Notes under the pieces: model-generated
What the model was told of the DNA's origin: nothing
The model's database searches: none
The model's input: only the letters and a program-made list of their open reading frames with translations
In this document: in pieces, positions 1 to 12,245 of the stretch
How positions within the stretch are numbered: the stretch's first letter is position 1
Layout of the letters: each line of letters opens with the position of its first letter
Source of the DNA: Augochlora pura
Lineage: Eukaryota; Arthropoda; Insecta; Hymenoptera; Halictidae
Length of the DNA: 64,000 nucleotides
Assembly: GCF_028453695.1 (NCBI RefSeq)
Contig: NC_135773.1
Location: 18,476,001 to 18,540,000, forward strand
Reading direction: 5' to 3'
Program-made: the position numbers and the translations under genes

Positions 1-280
1 CACCCAAATATGGGTGACGCTCTTCTTATTCAAGATTACATTTACTTCATTTATTTAATTTATGAGAATCCCATTTGTAGCACAGGAGTTTAATGAAATA
101 AACACCGGCAAATACAAAATATATATGATGAAAATACTAAAAATTTATACATTATTATATTTGTTGTACATTAGTTTATATTTAATGTATAGAATATAAC
201 GTCAACCCATGCGTTCTGACTATCGAATTTGGGCCCGGTAACAAAGTCGAGCGACTCACGCTGGGCGACGAACGTGTTAA
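1..280. mobile_element. TTAA-type MITE, left end outside the window
   Basis: The right border reads CGTGTTAA at 273-280, preceded by GCGACGA. The first bases hold the internal palindrome CACCCAAATATGGGTG (1-16), which reappears in altered form at 17868-17890 next to a similar AACGTGTTAA end. The interior is AT-rich and has no coding potential. The left inverted repeat must lie upstream of the window, so completeness cannot be judged. The piggyBac-type assignment is inference from the TTAA border and the shared ends. Confidence 0.5.
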
Positions 281-1698
281 ATCGGTGCACGAGTTCTGTC
301 TGAATTCTGTTTATAATTAATAATGTATAATTAGCTCAGATATGAATCTCGACCGTCTATTTTACGATTCTGGCACGCGGTGTAGCGGCGAGAGGAATCG
401 CTGCGAGCGATTTCAACTTTTCCGCCTCGGGGCATAAAAAAAACTTTTTACCGCTTTAATCTGAAGTTCGCGATAAAGAGATTGCATCAAACGGCCATTG
501 TAAGTCACCTCCCAGGCCTGCGGAGTGCCTTTTGCCGTAACAGCTTACTTTTTTTCTGGTCGTGCGAGCCGGTCGGAGCTCGAAAATGGAATTAAATATC
601 GGCCGAAGAGAGGGAGAACCGGCCGTAGCCATTGTACGAGGGGTACGTTGGGTGCTGCTTTTCTTCCGAGTCGATCGGTACGTTCATGTTCGAGCCGCGA
701 TAGAAGCTGTAAGAATGTCGCGTCGATCAAAGCCTTCGCCCTCACCCTCCACCCGTGTCGCCGATTTCTGGAGTGCTTGAACAGCTAAAACACATTCGCG
801 CGGCATTTGACGTGCTCCGATCTGCAAGGTGTTGGCCAGACAGTAACGGAGAGGCAGAACACGTCGTACAGTGGTCGATTTTCATAGAAAATGGGACTGA
901 AATATGAAAGAAATGTTTTGTAACATGGAAAGTTTAATTTATTATTGGCTAATAGGTATAATTAGTAGATTTCATTAGTGAGTTTATTTGAACTAATAAC
1001 TGAAAATATTGAGATAATTCATATAATTCAAAATAATTTCAGTTTTGATAATCGTGTTTCTCTTCTATCAATATCAACACACTTCTAATTGTTTAACAAC
1101 TGAAAATGTGATTTCAGAGTATTATAATAATAGAAGGATTAGTTAGATGTAGATTTCAACTTCAGTACTGGTACGTAACTTGTTTGGATTCTGTTGTCAT
1201 AAATTCTTCCTTCTGATACATAAAATACTACTTATTATTGCAATCAAAAAATCTAAAGATAGCTGTAAGTTTTTGCTAACTTCTTCGTTTCATTATCATA
1301 ATGCCATAAACAATATAATGCTTCACATAACTAGACTGCGGATTTTTATGCAAAGTTGTGTACAGCAATGGAAAAACAGAAGAACCAAGTTCATCTCTTG
1401 ATTTAATCATTTGAATTAGTTGAAATTAACGTGTCAACATTTTCAGTTTTTCGTCCACTTTTCCAGTCAAGCCACAAAGATTCCATTTTTAGATGGATTC
1501 GACAACTGTGCGTTGCCGTCACGTTTTTCACGAGAAAACAAGGGGGCTTGGCAAACAGAAAAAATTGATGTTACTTCTGTCCAGAAGCGAGAATCGCTCG
1601 ATTGTCTCGGGGTAGTTAGTGTGTTCGATGATTCACCAAAAATTCGGAACATGTCCGTGGAAGCGAAAAGGGATAAGGTGAAAAAAGAAACAGAGCGA
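281..1698. other. Unique intergenic or intronic sequence
   Basis: A GC-rich pocket (about 360-850) is followed by AT-rich sequence. The small open frames overlap on both strands and show no recognisable domain or signal. I see no gene or clear repeat here. Confidence 0.6.
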
Positions 1699-1746
1699 GG
1701 GAAAGAGAGAGAGAGAGAGAGAGGGGGAGAGAGAAAGAGGGGGGGT
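1699..1746. repeat. GA-rich microsatellite
   Basis: An interrupted (GA)n tract lies within a purine-only stretch that continues into a short G run. On the opposite strand it is CT-rich. The frames that cross it encode only Arg/Glu or Ser/Leu low complexity and are not genes. Confidence 0.9.
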
Positions 1747-2000
1747 TCGGCGGAGCGGGCGGGCTGAGTTTTAATTAAAAACAGGGGCTCGGTTTCTAAA
1801 AATATTTCTTCGCCGGAGACGTTCCCCTCGGGGCCGAACGGGGGCCGAACGGGAGCCTCCGCTGGCAAGATAAAATTGTCAAACGACGCGGAGGGGAAGT
1901 TAATGCGCGCCGCTGCAACGGCATTGTATCTGGTGCACGTACGTGCTCTTTGTTTCGTCGAGTTGGGTCATTCGTTTGTTCCCGACGCGGTGCGGTGTGT
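1747..2000. other. GC-rich unique sequence
   Basis: This is CpG-rich sequence with the short direct repeat GGGGCCGAACGG (1831-1851). No gene is recognised. Confidence 0.5.
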
Positions 2001-2046
2001 GCATCGTGCATCGTGCAGCGTGCAGCGTGCAGCGTGCAGCGTGCTG
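2001..2046. repeat. Heptamer tandem repeat GTGCAGC/GTGCATC
   Basis: About six and a half copies of a 7-bp unit stand in a row. The first two read GCATCGT and the later ones GCAGCGT, so the array has two homogenised halves. It creates Cys/Ser/Val-rich false open frames. Confidence 0.85.
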
Positions 2047-2510
2047 CACTCCGTTGCACTCTGCTGTTGTACACACGGGTGCGCCGATGAAAGTAACGCC
2101 GCTCTACGGCCGCAACCGCGGCTGCCGTTGCGGCCCGCGACGATTCTCCAACTTTTCCCCTGTTTCATCTGCCACTGATTCTATCCTCCCTTCTGAAGAA
2201 CCGTCGAAGCGAACGTAGAAATCGCTACGAGCGCGGAACCTCCACCCGTAGATCATGCGCAGCCTTCAACCTTTTTCATTTTCCATCCACGTTCCCGTTT
2301 TCACCTCCTATCCCACTTTCCTACGTTGCTCGTTAATTAATCTCGGCATTCCGGCAATAGGCTGTCTGTAAATAATGCCGGTTTGCTCTCAGCGTGCAAA
2401 CGAATCATGGTTCATTGTCCTGTTGTTAACCGCATCATGATCGTGTTTTTATCGCGTTGAATTGACGATGGTTTCGATCGGTGAAGGATGATATACCCTG
2501 TGCGATAAAC
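2047..2510. other. GC-rich to mixed unique sequence
   Basis: No repeat or gene is recognised. The stretch grades from CpG-rich into AT-rich sequence just before the TAAG array. Confidence 0.5.
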
Positions 2511-2670
2511 TAAGTGGGCAAGTTAATTAGTAAGTAAGTGAGTAAGTTAGTTAGTTAGTTAACTAATAAGTAAGTAAATAAGTAAGTAAGTAAATAACTT
2601 AGTAAGTAAATACGTTAGTCATCAAGTAAGTAAGCACGTATATAAGTTAGTTAGCAAGTAAGTAAGCATG
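2511..2670. repeat. Degenerate TAAG/TTAG tetranucleotide array
   Basis: About 160 bp of AAGT and AGTT units carry scattered substitutions, with phases switching between TAAG and GTTA. The array abuts a TTAA-type MITE on its right. Confidence 0.85.
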
Positions 2671-2681
2671 CTGCAAGTAAC

Positions 2682-2928
2682 TTAACACTTTATCGACCGG
2701 TAGCTTATAAATCGGCTCTTTCTTACGATCGGTAGCTTGTGTATCAGTTGTCGTGGTAATTAATAATTTATTACCTATTATTGAAATAAATATATTAAGT
2801 TGTATTACCCCAAGCTTTAATATTAAATATCTCTTGCGATTAATAAAATAAATGAAATCAAAATAGAAACGAAAATTTAACATTGATCTAAATATTTTCG
2901 GCGGAATTACCGGTCGGTAAAGTGTTAA
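2682..2928. mobile_element. TTAA-type MITE (single copy, GACCGG ends)
   Basis: The left end reads TTAACACTTTATCGACCGGT. The right end is its reverse complement with one mismatch, giving about 20 bp of terminal inverted repeat. TTAA is present at both borders and the interior is AT-rich and non-coding. Length (247 bp), TTAA border and inverted ends fit a non-autonomous piggyBac-type element. The superfamily is inferred, since no transposase is present. Confidence 0.8.
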
Positions 2929-4212
2929 TTAGTAAGAAAAAAGTAAGTCCTTTAAAAGCTAGAAAACATTTCGAGAGAAATAATTGCGTATTAATCAGGA
3001 CGATCGATAATCTCGTACTGATCATGGTTACGGCATACTTTTGCAAAGATTCATCCTGCTCAACCTTTGAATTTAATTAAGTTACCAATACCTACCCAAC
3101 GATATATCGAAGGGATTTTTTACATAGTTATATTCGTAAACCGTATATTTTGATATTACAACGGTGTTCATAAATATGGACTCGATGTAAATTTTACATA
3201 GCTACGGATATCTAAACGGATATTTTGCAAAACTACATATTTGTTTTGATCTTTTCTATTTATATTCCTTTCCGTCATTTCTACTTTTTATAATTTCTAA
3301 CATAAAATACACGTCAAGCATACTTTACTATAATATACCTAATCAAATACTCAGAATCCGACAGAATTGACAGAATGAGACAGAATTGTCTCATTCTTAA
3401 AACACAACTTATGCTACAATAGAGTGTAAAGAACAAGTGGCTATTAACCACGACATGCGACATTAAACCTCATATAAAAACAAAACAAAATTTTTTAAGA
3501 AATTACCTGAAGATTCATCTACTACAAAATCAACAATAACTCAGCGGCTTCATAATGATTTCATAAATTCTTAAATGTCGTTCTTTTATACCGAAATATA
3601 CGATTCCATTTATAATAATCCCATAAAAAGGTTGCCATCAATATCAATAAAAAAGATCCGCTTCGCCTTGTGTCTTTACCGTAAACAGAACAGAGGTTAT
3701 TAAATTTGATCGCAAAAACCGTGGATATCGATGCAGCGCGCGCGTCGGGGAAACAGGAGAAAGAAATTTCGAATAATTCGCGATCGAGCGTGTCGAATTT
3801 CGACACCGGCGATACAGAGGGAACCGCTCGATTTTTGTATTTCGCGAAATCGAGTCAACGATAATGCGATTGTACCGTGGACCATAATTACCGGCTCGAT
3901 TTTAACAGTCGATCGTATAATGCAGCAGCGTCCGATACAGCCGAGCGCGCGGGCGCGCGCGCGCGGACATTGCCCAGCCGACGCACTTTCAGCGCTCGCA
4001 AACGGCCAACGTTTTATTAAATATTTTTAGGGATATCGACGTTGTCGATTACCCGGGGAGAAGTAGTTTCATCGGATTCAGTTAACGGGCTCCATTATCG
4101 CCGGCATAAAGCTGCGAAAAATAGGTCCTCTCTGATCGCGGCGAATCGACTTTATCGAAACATATTGAAAATTGATATCGGCCTGGGAGAGGGAAATTTC
4201 CGAGAACAGGCC
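2929..4212. other. AT-rich then GC-rich unique sequence with a hairpin
   Basis: The sequence is AT-rich to about 3700 and then CpG-rich. A perfect hairpin with 11-bp arms (AGAATGAGACA / TGTCTCATTCT) and a 4-base loop lies at 3372-3397. GC-alternating sequence (GCGCGCGGGCGCGCGC) lies near 3946-3964. I see no supported gene. Confidence 0.55.
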
Positions 4213-4218
4213 GGGGGT

Positions 4219-4253
<35 letters not shown>
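4213..4253. repeat. Poly-G tract (35 uninterrupted G after a 5-G run)
   Basis: Five G, one T, then 35 consecutive G on the plus strand. The exact length is doubtful because such runs are error-prone in sequencing. It produces poly-Gly and poly-Pro false open frames. G-quadruplex formation is plausible but not shown. Confidence 0.85.
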
Positions 4254-4255
<2 letters not shown>

Positions 4256-5587
4256 GGCGGGGGCTCGGAGGGCTCGAGGAAAAAGGAGAAGTCGGGGAGG
4301 TGGAGCAGGTATTAATAAATTGGAAAGAATAGGCCAATAACGGCGAAGATGAAAGGATAAGGAGGCGGGAGAGTAGATGAAAAAGTGGGAAAAGAATGGA
4401 CAACTGTGCAATTACTAACATTATGACTCTGCGCCGCGAGCTTTCAGTTTGCCGTTCCGTCGCGCGGCGTTATAATGAACAACCGGCGGAGCTGCCGTCT
4501 TCGATTTTTCTCCTTAACGCGCTTAATCTACCGCGGTGTCGGCGAGCAATTTCCTAGTCGGCGAGATGCGTTCCGTTCCAGAAATTTTCATTTCGAACAA
4601 CGTCTTGTTCGTATCTCTTACACACCTGCTCGGCGTTTCTGGAATCGTCTTATTCTCCCTCCAGAATCCTATCGCACTCTCCGCATGGTCGTTTCAAATG
4701 TTTAAATTGCTAATTATAAACTGTATCCTTGTTTCCGGCATGTTAGGCTTTATAATAATTCTTTCACTTCGTTTAGAACCTTTATTATCAATCCGGTTCA
4801 TTACGAGTGGATCTTTATGTATGAACAAAATACTTTATGTATGAGCTAAAGCGAAGAAGCAGTTTGTTTTCTTTCTTAAGATCTCTAGTAAACTGAAAAG
4901 AATGTAACAGCTTTCCTAAGCGTGTTCCACCTACACTCTTTTCTCATAAATGCATAAATTCACCTGTCCTATCACGTACCTTAACATTTTCTGCCGTATT
5001 TAGTCTTAGCTTTTAGATCAAGTCCTAATTTAAGTCTGCTAGTTCGTTTAAAATTTCTCTTTTTTGTCTTATGTAACAAAGGTTTCCTCGTTGATATCGC
5101 CAAATAGATAACTAACTAAATATATGAATAAATCAAATCTTTTCGTTCGTGACATGTCTGTTGCTTCTGAACATGTCTTCGTTTCTCACACGATTCAGAG
5201 TTTAATCCAATCGCAGCCAACTACGTGACATCTCGTAGTAGACACCTACGGATTATTTTTTACTAATCACTATATATTCATAAAAAAATATATCAGAGTC
5301 GGTATAAAGTTCTTCGAAATAGGCTTGGCAGTGATTGTGTGGAGCATTCGTTGCGTTTCAATTCTAGGACGTTATACCCAATTTGTCGAAGGGTCAACAG
5401 TTACGTGTCGGCCATTCCTAAACGGAGCCAGCGAAGTCGCGCGACGACACGAAAGTCTGCCGCCTCTTCTCGAGATCTAATAACAGCAGATTTCGGTGAC
5501 TAGTCAATTAGGGCTCACCTTATTTAAACACGGGACACGAGCGATCCTTGGTTTCGTTCTTGGTTACAGCTCGGCGCCGAGCAGTTC
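4254..5587. other. Unique sequence without recognised genes
   Basis: Purine-rich to about 4400, then mixed and AT-rich to about 5330, then GC-rich. The small open frames show no domain, and I see no MITE ends. Confidence 0.5.
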
Positions 5588-5662
5588 CAGATCGAACGAG
5601 CGGAGTAAAGCGGAGCGGAGTAAAGCGGGGCCGAGCAGCGCGGAGCGGAGCAGGGTAAAGCA
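5588..5662. repeat. GAGCGGAGTAAAGC short tandem repeat
   Basis: Purine-biased units of the form GAGCGGAGTAAAGCG are repeated with gain and loss of 5-bp GGAGC blocks. The result is Ser/Glu/Arg false coding. Confidence 0.75.
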
Positions 5663-7743
5663 ATTTCGTCAAACGGCGCATTTCGCGCCGAGACGTAATT
5701 TATTGAATCGCGGCAGACGGATACGTTAGCGCGAATCCGAATTGCTCGCAGGATTCGACGGGCATATTTTATTTGCATCCGACAGGGCGACAGTCGGTCC
5801 GTTGCGGTCCCGAGACCCGTCGAACGCGCGTCGAAAGCGAAGCACCAGCAATCAACGAAGACAGGGGCTCATTAAAAATTCGCCGCTTGTTATCCGAGCG
5901 ACGCCACGGAACCGCGGTTTGCGGTTCAGCTCGACAAAAAACCGAACGCCTCTGGCATCTGTATGCTCGCCGGCTTTGCAACCTGTATAAACTTTCGAGA
6001 ATTCGATGGACCGAGGGATGCGTTATGGTCGCGAGGTGCACGAGAGCGATTCACGTGTATAGTGTACCACGGGATTTCGCCTACGAGCTACAAGGAATCT
6101 GTCGCTCGTGACGTATTTTTATTAGCCCTATCGCTTTTATTAATGAGACCTCCCGGCTACGGAGAAATATTCCCAAACTGCTCCGATATTTCTGTACGCG
6201 AGGGGCTGAAACGAAAGGTAAAAAGACGGTAAATGTTTGAATAATGCGTGGCTCCTGTTACAGGCAGCCCTCGAGTAACACGATGCTTGTTTTACTCGAA
6301 AATTTAGTACCCCCGAAAACAAATTTGCAATCCTATGTAAAATCACCTAGTGGTGGAATTCGGTTCGGATTCTGGCTCCTGTAAAAAATTCCCAATAAAT
6401 TAACCCACATGAAATCTTCATATCAATGAATTCAGAATGATTTCAATACGATTTAATGTCGTTCAGAGAAAGTATTAAAATCAGAAGTAGTCGTCCGATT
6501 GATATTTGATTCGAATTTGAAGATAGTGCTGAAATCAAAAGTGATTTCTCCGTTTGTACAATGTGCTTTATAACCAGCTAATTAGACAATATTTTAAAAG
6601 GATTCACGTATCTTATCCTAATTTTGATTACCTTAGCTTGATCCTCACCTTATATAACCTTGACATGCATTACCATGGTTATTTATCATAACGCTTATTT
6701 TGATACACAAGTACATAATCAAATTGCAAAACAGAATAATCAAGAAAATAATTAATTCCTAGTAACATAATAATTTTGAGGAACGACGAACAAAATAATA
6801 AATCTTTAATAAGATTATCAAAAATTATAAAAATAGTTTCATATTTCGATTAACATTAGGAGATTCTACGTCCAACGTTAAAATAGTAACAGTATTCCAA
6901 GCGTTACCAATCATAAACATTCGAACGTCAGTTACCCAATCTGGAGGCTCGATTACGCAAACTGCCTAGCGCCGCGCCGTGATCGAATAAACGATGTTCC
7001 GCCATACTTTTGAATATCGTCGGCTAAAGCGGACCTTTCGCTGTGCCAGCCGCCGTGCCGGTTAATTAATTAATTGATACACGAGCATAGAGGCCCGCTG
7101 ATGGAACATCGACGACGCGTGCGAACTTTTTCACAGATTAATGGATCGTTGATTCTCTTAAATACGTATTTACCGTCGGTAGGATCGCGCGGGCCATTAA
7201 TCTTCGGTGACGATCGCCGGCGCCGATCAATCCTCTTTCTCCGGGGCGCAAATTAATTTTCCGGGATGGACGCGGACAACGACGGGGGCTCGGAAAGTTC
7301 GGCCCGCTGTTCGAAACCCGTCGCGATTCCATTCGATTCAATTCGATCCGCGTAATATCCCGATATTAAATGTTATCGTTCGGAGCATGTCGACAAACTC
7401 CGGCACGATTACGACGCACGGAGCCGATCTCGGGCACCGATCGTAGCTGCAGCTGGCGCTGGAATTTACATTCGTCGACTGTACCGAATGTTTCAACGGA
7501 CAATCAATTTTTACGCGTTCCCGCCGAGGAGTCCGAACCAAAATTTCCCGCTGTTTTCGGATATCCCGGCCGCTTCGTCTCGATTGTCCGCTCTCGCCGT
7601 GGCGCAGCGGCTGCGCTTCCAATTAAATGCACTTTGCCGTGGCTGACACTGTTTGCATTCATGGAGGCATCTGTATTCAACTTTTTACTGCCCGATCGAT
7701 AGGAGGGCGTTTCTTGCGAGCAATATTACCTAATATTTTAATG
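5663..7743. other. Unique sequence, two GC islands around an AT-rich core
   Basis: The flanks 5663-6340 and 6950-7740 are CpG-rich and the middle is AT-rich. TTAATTAATTAATTGAT at about 7061-7077 is a run of homeodomain-type cores, but a site cannot be claimed from composition alone. The overlapping Arg-rich open frames are not credible genes. Confidence 0.5.
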
Positions 7744-7780
7744 CTGCCTCTCTCTCGCTCTCTCTCTCGCTCTCTCTTGT
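7744..7780. repeat. CT-rich microsatellite
   Basis: CTCTCT runs are interrupted by single G bases. This is an ordinary pyrimidine microsatellite. Confidence 0.85.
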
Positions 7781-9907
7781 AAAACAAACAGCAAACATTT
7801 TCCGTGAAAATCTCAATTATTTCGGACGATGTCAATTTCATAATAAATCCGTATAAACTGCAGTCGCGAGTATGTATTCCCAGTCGGTGTAAAATGTATT
7901 TAAAAGGTAAAATAACTTTTTACAATACGATCGAGCGAAATGATATTAAAAACATTAGTTTGCTAGACAACGGCTAACAAATTGTTTTCAGAAATAGCAA
8001 TTCGTTGAGATAACGAACAGAAATTAAAAAATGATATTTTTTACACTGAAATCGCTTGGCGTTGTTACAGCGTTCCTGAACCAATTGCAATTTTCAAAGC
8101 AGTTTTTCGGTCATTGTCCAGAGAATTAATCCCGCAAACATTCCCCAAAAAATAGAAATCGCCCGGTCGAATTATAAACGTTATTCCGTTTTAAAAGGCG
8201 TACTAATTAGTTTTCACGCCGAGTGTATTTGAATTTGTACTGCGGCCGGCCTGGAAACGAGTCAATCTATTTGATAAACCGTAGCGAAAACGCTTTTGTT
8301 CATTGTGTTCGGTGACTACAAAACCAGAAATCTGAAACGGGTGGTTCCGTGTCCGCAGTTAGCCGCACCGTTAAAATTTCGTCTTGTCACCGGAAGCTCT
8401 TTGTCTCTGATCGAAATTATTTAGCAGACTCGGTAAGAATATACGACAGGCTGAATAATGCATGGGACAGATAAAGCTCTGCCGGCGGTATAATAATTTA
8501 GTAACCGAAAAGCCGGGAGCTTCTCGGTCCTCGTCCGTTTCGGGCAACGGAAACGGGAAACGGATGTTTGCTTTAAACAGCATCGTCCGTGTCCGTGGAA
8601 AAATGGATGCGACGATGCGTTAAGGTTCATTTTCGGAGCGGAAGGCTTCGGAAGGGATTTACAAAATTCGAGCTTGCACGAGATTTTGCAAAGCGCGCCG
8701 AGAACCCTCGAGCTCCAGGCTGTGCCAATTTATTTCTCAATTACGAGTTATTGAAATGATTACAGAAACGACCCGTTTCATGAAGCTGACTCGACAAAAT
8801 TTTTATTTCGCGCGAAGATCCGCAGTTTCTCCACGGTTGCTGAAAAATTCACGGATCGAGAGGCCCTTATAGATCGATCGGGGGAACGCCCGCGTTGCTA
8901 AATCCCCGTGTAAATACTCGCCGAACGGTTTCGTTTAACCTAACGCCGTCGAACGACCGAGATAATGGCCGAGGGAGCGGCGTTTCGTCGAATCGCGCGG
9001 CAGAAACTAACGCCGATTTACGACGTCGCAATTTTGAATTCGCTGCGCGATGCTCGAACGGGGCGAACCTCTTCGCCGGCACCGCGGGACGACGCTGGTA
9101 GCGGCGGATTCAATTACAGGTTCCTTTCTGTTTATGCCAATGCGACTGCAATTTACGCGAACTTCAACATTGCCAACGTAAACGTCGATCCAGCGGATTT
9201 GCAGACGATTTGCCGCGCGCGGAACGAGATTTACCGCTCCGCTCGGTTACTTCGATCCAAAAGGTCTGAAATTAATCGGCTCCGTTGCAATCTATTGAAT
9301 TAGGAGCAAAATGCTAGCAGAGGGATTCTGCCATCTCTGTGAATTTATGTATACTCGAACATGGTTTATTATGAAAAATATTACGGACTTGAGAAATACC
9401 GTGGCTTTATAATCAATAAATGCTCACAGATGTTGGCGTAAAGTTTAATAGATTCAGATCAAAGTATTTATCCTAATAATTCTTATAACCTATGGTTTTA
9501 ACAAAATTCGACTCAATTAAGAATAGTATCTGTATATTTTATAACTGTTCTGACATATTGACTTCGAAAAATCTAAGAAAATTGGCAAATCAAAACGCGA
9601 GTATCCGCAACACTAAATTCAATTTCTGTTCAAACAATTAACTATATATTGAATATTTAGTATAATTATTTTTAATATATACAATTTTTTTCTTACATCC
9701 GTAGTATCAACTTGCAAATAAAAATCTCAAAAACCTAGTCAAAAAGGGTTATTAGTTTCAAATTATTCTTCAAAATGAATTTGTTTCGATGAATGTGAAC
9801 AAAAATTACATGAGAAGGAAAAGCAATGGCAATTAGATTCAACCAAAGAAACACAAATTATTTAAAGATATGCCCTACCTAGATATGCAACATAGCTCGT
9901 AACAAGT
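7781..9907. other. Unique sequence; GC-rich island 8180-9300, AT-rich tail
   Basis: No transposon ends or conserved protein motifs are seen. The island carries open frames on both strands at the same coordinates, the usual sign of stop-poor GC-rich non-coding DNA. Confidence 0.5.
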
Positions 9908-9981
9908 GACCGCATAGCTTCATGACCACATAGTTTCATGACCGCATAGCTTCATGACCACATAGTTTCATGACCGCATAG
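9908..9981. repeat. 16-bp tandem repeat, alternating GACCGCATAGCTTCAT / GACCACATAGTTTCAT
   Basis: Four full 16-bp units and a partial fifth alternate between two versions, so the true period is a 32-bp dimer. The array lies just upstream of a second array that shares the TGACCA core. Confidence 0.9.
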
Positions 9982-10129
9982 TCACTGTACTCGTAAAATT
10001 GTGAATACTAATTATAAAAAAAGAACACGTGACTCACATTTTGATGTAACGCTGGCTTTGGAAGCAACAGCTGCAAAGGAAGACAGCAACAGGGAGCGTA
10101 GATGTGAAGGAGTAAAAATTTGGAAAAAT

Positions 10130-10308
10130 GACCAGAAGCTACTACTAGGATGACCAGACATGTTCACTAGGACGACCACTGAAAATGACTTAAATGACCA
10201 CTGATAACCACTTGAATAATTACTGATAACCACTTGAATAATTACTGATAAACACTTGAATAATTACTGATAACCACTTGAATAATTACTGACAACCATT
10301 TGAATGAC
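10130..10308. repeat. 22-bp tandem repeat (ATAATTACTGATAACCACTTGA)
   Basis: About four and a half units of 22 bp span 10196-10308. They are preceded from about 10130 by irregular ATGACCA/GACGACCA-spaced sequence that looks like decayed units. Confidence 0.85.
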
Positions 10309-10399
10309 ATTATTCATTATATATATTGAACATTATATGTATATTGAATGATATTATTCCTGCATTCTTAATATTTATAATAATTCCGTTTGTTAGAAA

Positions 10400-10835
10400 T
10401 ATGGTCAAGCGCCCCCTTGACTATTTTTCCATTCAATTTGTTCGTGACAATAACTGATAGAATCAGAGATATATAATTTTTCGAGCACGAATATTTCGAG
10501 AAATTATTGATTTAATAAATTGATTATTTCTTTATGCCTAGTTTAATAGATTTATACTTAATTTAATAGATTTCTTTTTGCCAATTATATTATTAAGCAC
10601 TCAGTTGGCTATTTTACTATTTTATTTGCTAATAAAAATAACTGTTAGAATCAGAGATATGGAATATTTTTTCGAGCACGAATGTTTCAAGAAATTGCTG
10701 AATCATTAATAAATTAATTGCTTCTTGATATTCAATATTTACAGAAATCCTTTTGGCTATTATATTATTAAGCTATCTTATGGTATCATTTCGTAACAGA
10801 AATAATTAATAACGTCAAACACACAGCGATTTCAG
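10400..10835. repeat. Divergent tandem duplication, about 188-bp period
   Basis: AACTGATAGAATCAGAGATAT (10452) recurs as AACTGTTAGAATCAGAGATAT (10640), and the following TTTTTCGAGCACGAAT and AATAAATT-rich tracts recur in order. A weaker third unit may start near 10780. No coding potential is seen. Confidence 0.75.
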
Positions 10836-10919
10836 GACCATAAATGCGTCGAAGAGTCATTATATCGAAAATATTCTATTAATAAATTTATTATTTCTGG
10901 TTGTGTATTGGTTATGCAC

Positions 10920-11078
10920 GTTGAAAGTTCGCTCACCCGTGTCTCATTAGCTATTGTTTTTCGTTATTAACTCGTAAACAAAGCCGCGGATCGCATTTTC
11001 GTTAAGGAAAAATTTACTCCAAATGACTCCAATTTCCCGCATTTCCCGGAATTGTAATAATTTTGATACATCCTGTAT
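10920..11078. mobile_element. Foldback MITE fragment, TCGTTAATAACTCG family, copy 1
   Basis: The sequence around ATTAACTCGTAAACAAAGCC, followed by GTTAAGGAAAAATT, is shared with copies near 13.2, 17.6 and 58.6 kb. The right end reads ATCCTGTATA, the complement of a TACAGG-type start. The left arm is not recognisable. Confidence 0.65.
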
Positions 11079-12148
11079 ATATTGCTTATGGATGAGAGAG
11101 GATCTGAAGCTTTTCTATATACGAAAGGAAATGTATTATTTTTTTGCGACTAAATCGAATCAGTCGATGCAGTTCGAAATAAAAGATTGCGATGCTCGCA
11201 GAGAACGCAGCTCTCGGCTTTGCTCGATTTATCGCAATAAAATGATTGCTCTGTTCGGTAAAATTCGCGAAATGCCGAGCAAAAAAGGTGACGGCGTTTG
11301 CGAGCGCGTCGATCCCATTCCTAACCCGGCTTTCCAATTGCTAGCTCTTTCCGGTTCCGTTGATCTCCTTGGTCTCTCTTGGAAGGCGATCCTCCCCTCC
11401 ATCTCCCCCGGTATTTTCTGAGGGGAGCCGCAATTTAATTCAATCTTCATAAACTCGGCCGGCCGGATCCGCAGTTTATGATAATTGCTGGCACATCGAG
11501 CTGCTGGCATCGGGGATCGACTGACACTGCAGATTTCCGGTTTCTCATTCTCTCCTCGGAAAAACGCATCCCTCGCCGCGAATATTCGGAACGGAGATTA
11601 TTCGGGAGTTTCGTCGAGAGTTGCTAAAGCGTCGCAGCCGCGCCGATCCTTTAGCCTGCAGATTACTAGTTATTGTTATCCGTCGTGTCGTGTGTGCCGG
11701 TCGTCGCGAAGTCGACCGATAATTATTCAGTCGAGACATTATCTCGAATTCGGGTATCTTTAATAGTAGCTTACGTTTTCCTATGAAAAATCAAGAGCAA
11801 CGCGTTATCAGTTCGAAAGTAGTGTTCACGATGGGAACGGGACGAAGTATAATACATCGCGGAGCCAGCGCGTGGCGCGATGTCGCTTGTCGGCATAAGA
11901 AAGATAAATTTTCATTTGCCCGGTAGCTGTCGCCATAACTCCCGGACTGGTTGCTTTCGTGATGTTTCTGATTGTGAGCGACGTCCTTGCGAACAAGGCT
12001 CGAGCCTTATAAGGTCCTGCACGCTTTTATGGCTTCAATCTTTCTGACACTGGCGAAACAAGCGGACCGTTCATTTTTTTATTTGCTTGATCTAGGAACC
12101 CTTTACAGAACTATTAGCTTTATACATATTGCTATGCGTAGACTCGAT
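11079..12148. other. Unique, mainly GC-rich sequence
   Basis: Open frames of up to 132 codons overlap on opposite strands. None shows a domain, so I call no gene. Confidence 0.5.
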
Positions 12149-12245
12149 GTACAGGGTGTTCGCGATAATATGTATCAGTGTTTTCTCGTAAACGGTATAT
12201 GGAAAAGGAGGAAGTTACTCTATGTTTTACTGACAATACGATAGT
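12149..12245. mobile_element. Fragment of a TACAGGGTGT-ended repeat
   Basis: TGTACAGGGTGTTCGCG resembles the start of TA-flanked elements seen at 35.67 and 58.41 kb and at 16.57 kb here. No matching right end is visible nearby, so this is at most a decayed fragment. Confidence 0.35.

Noticed and set aside
9908..10308. CRISPR-like array
   Set aside because: Units are contiguous with no unique spacers, in a eukaryotic setting.
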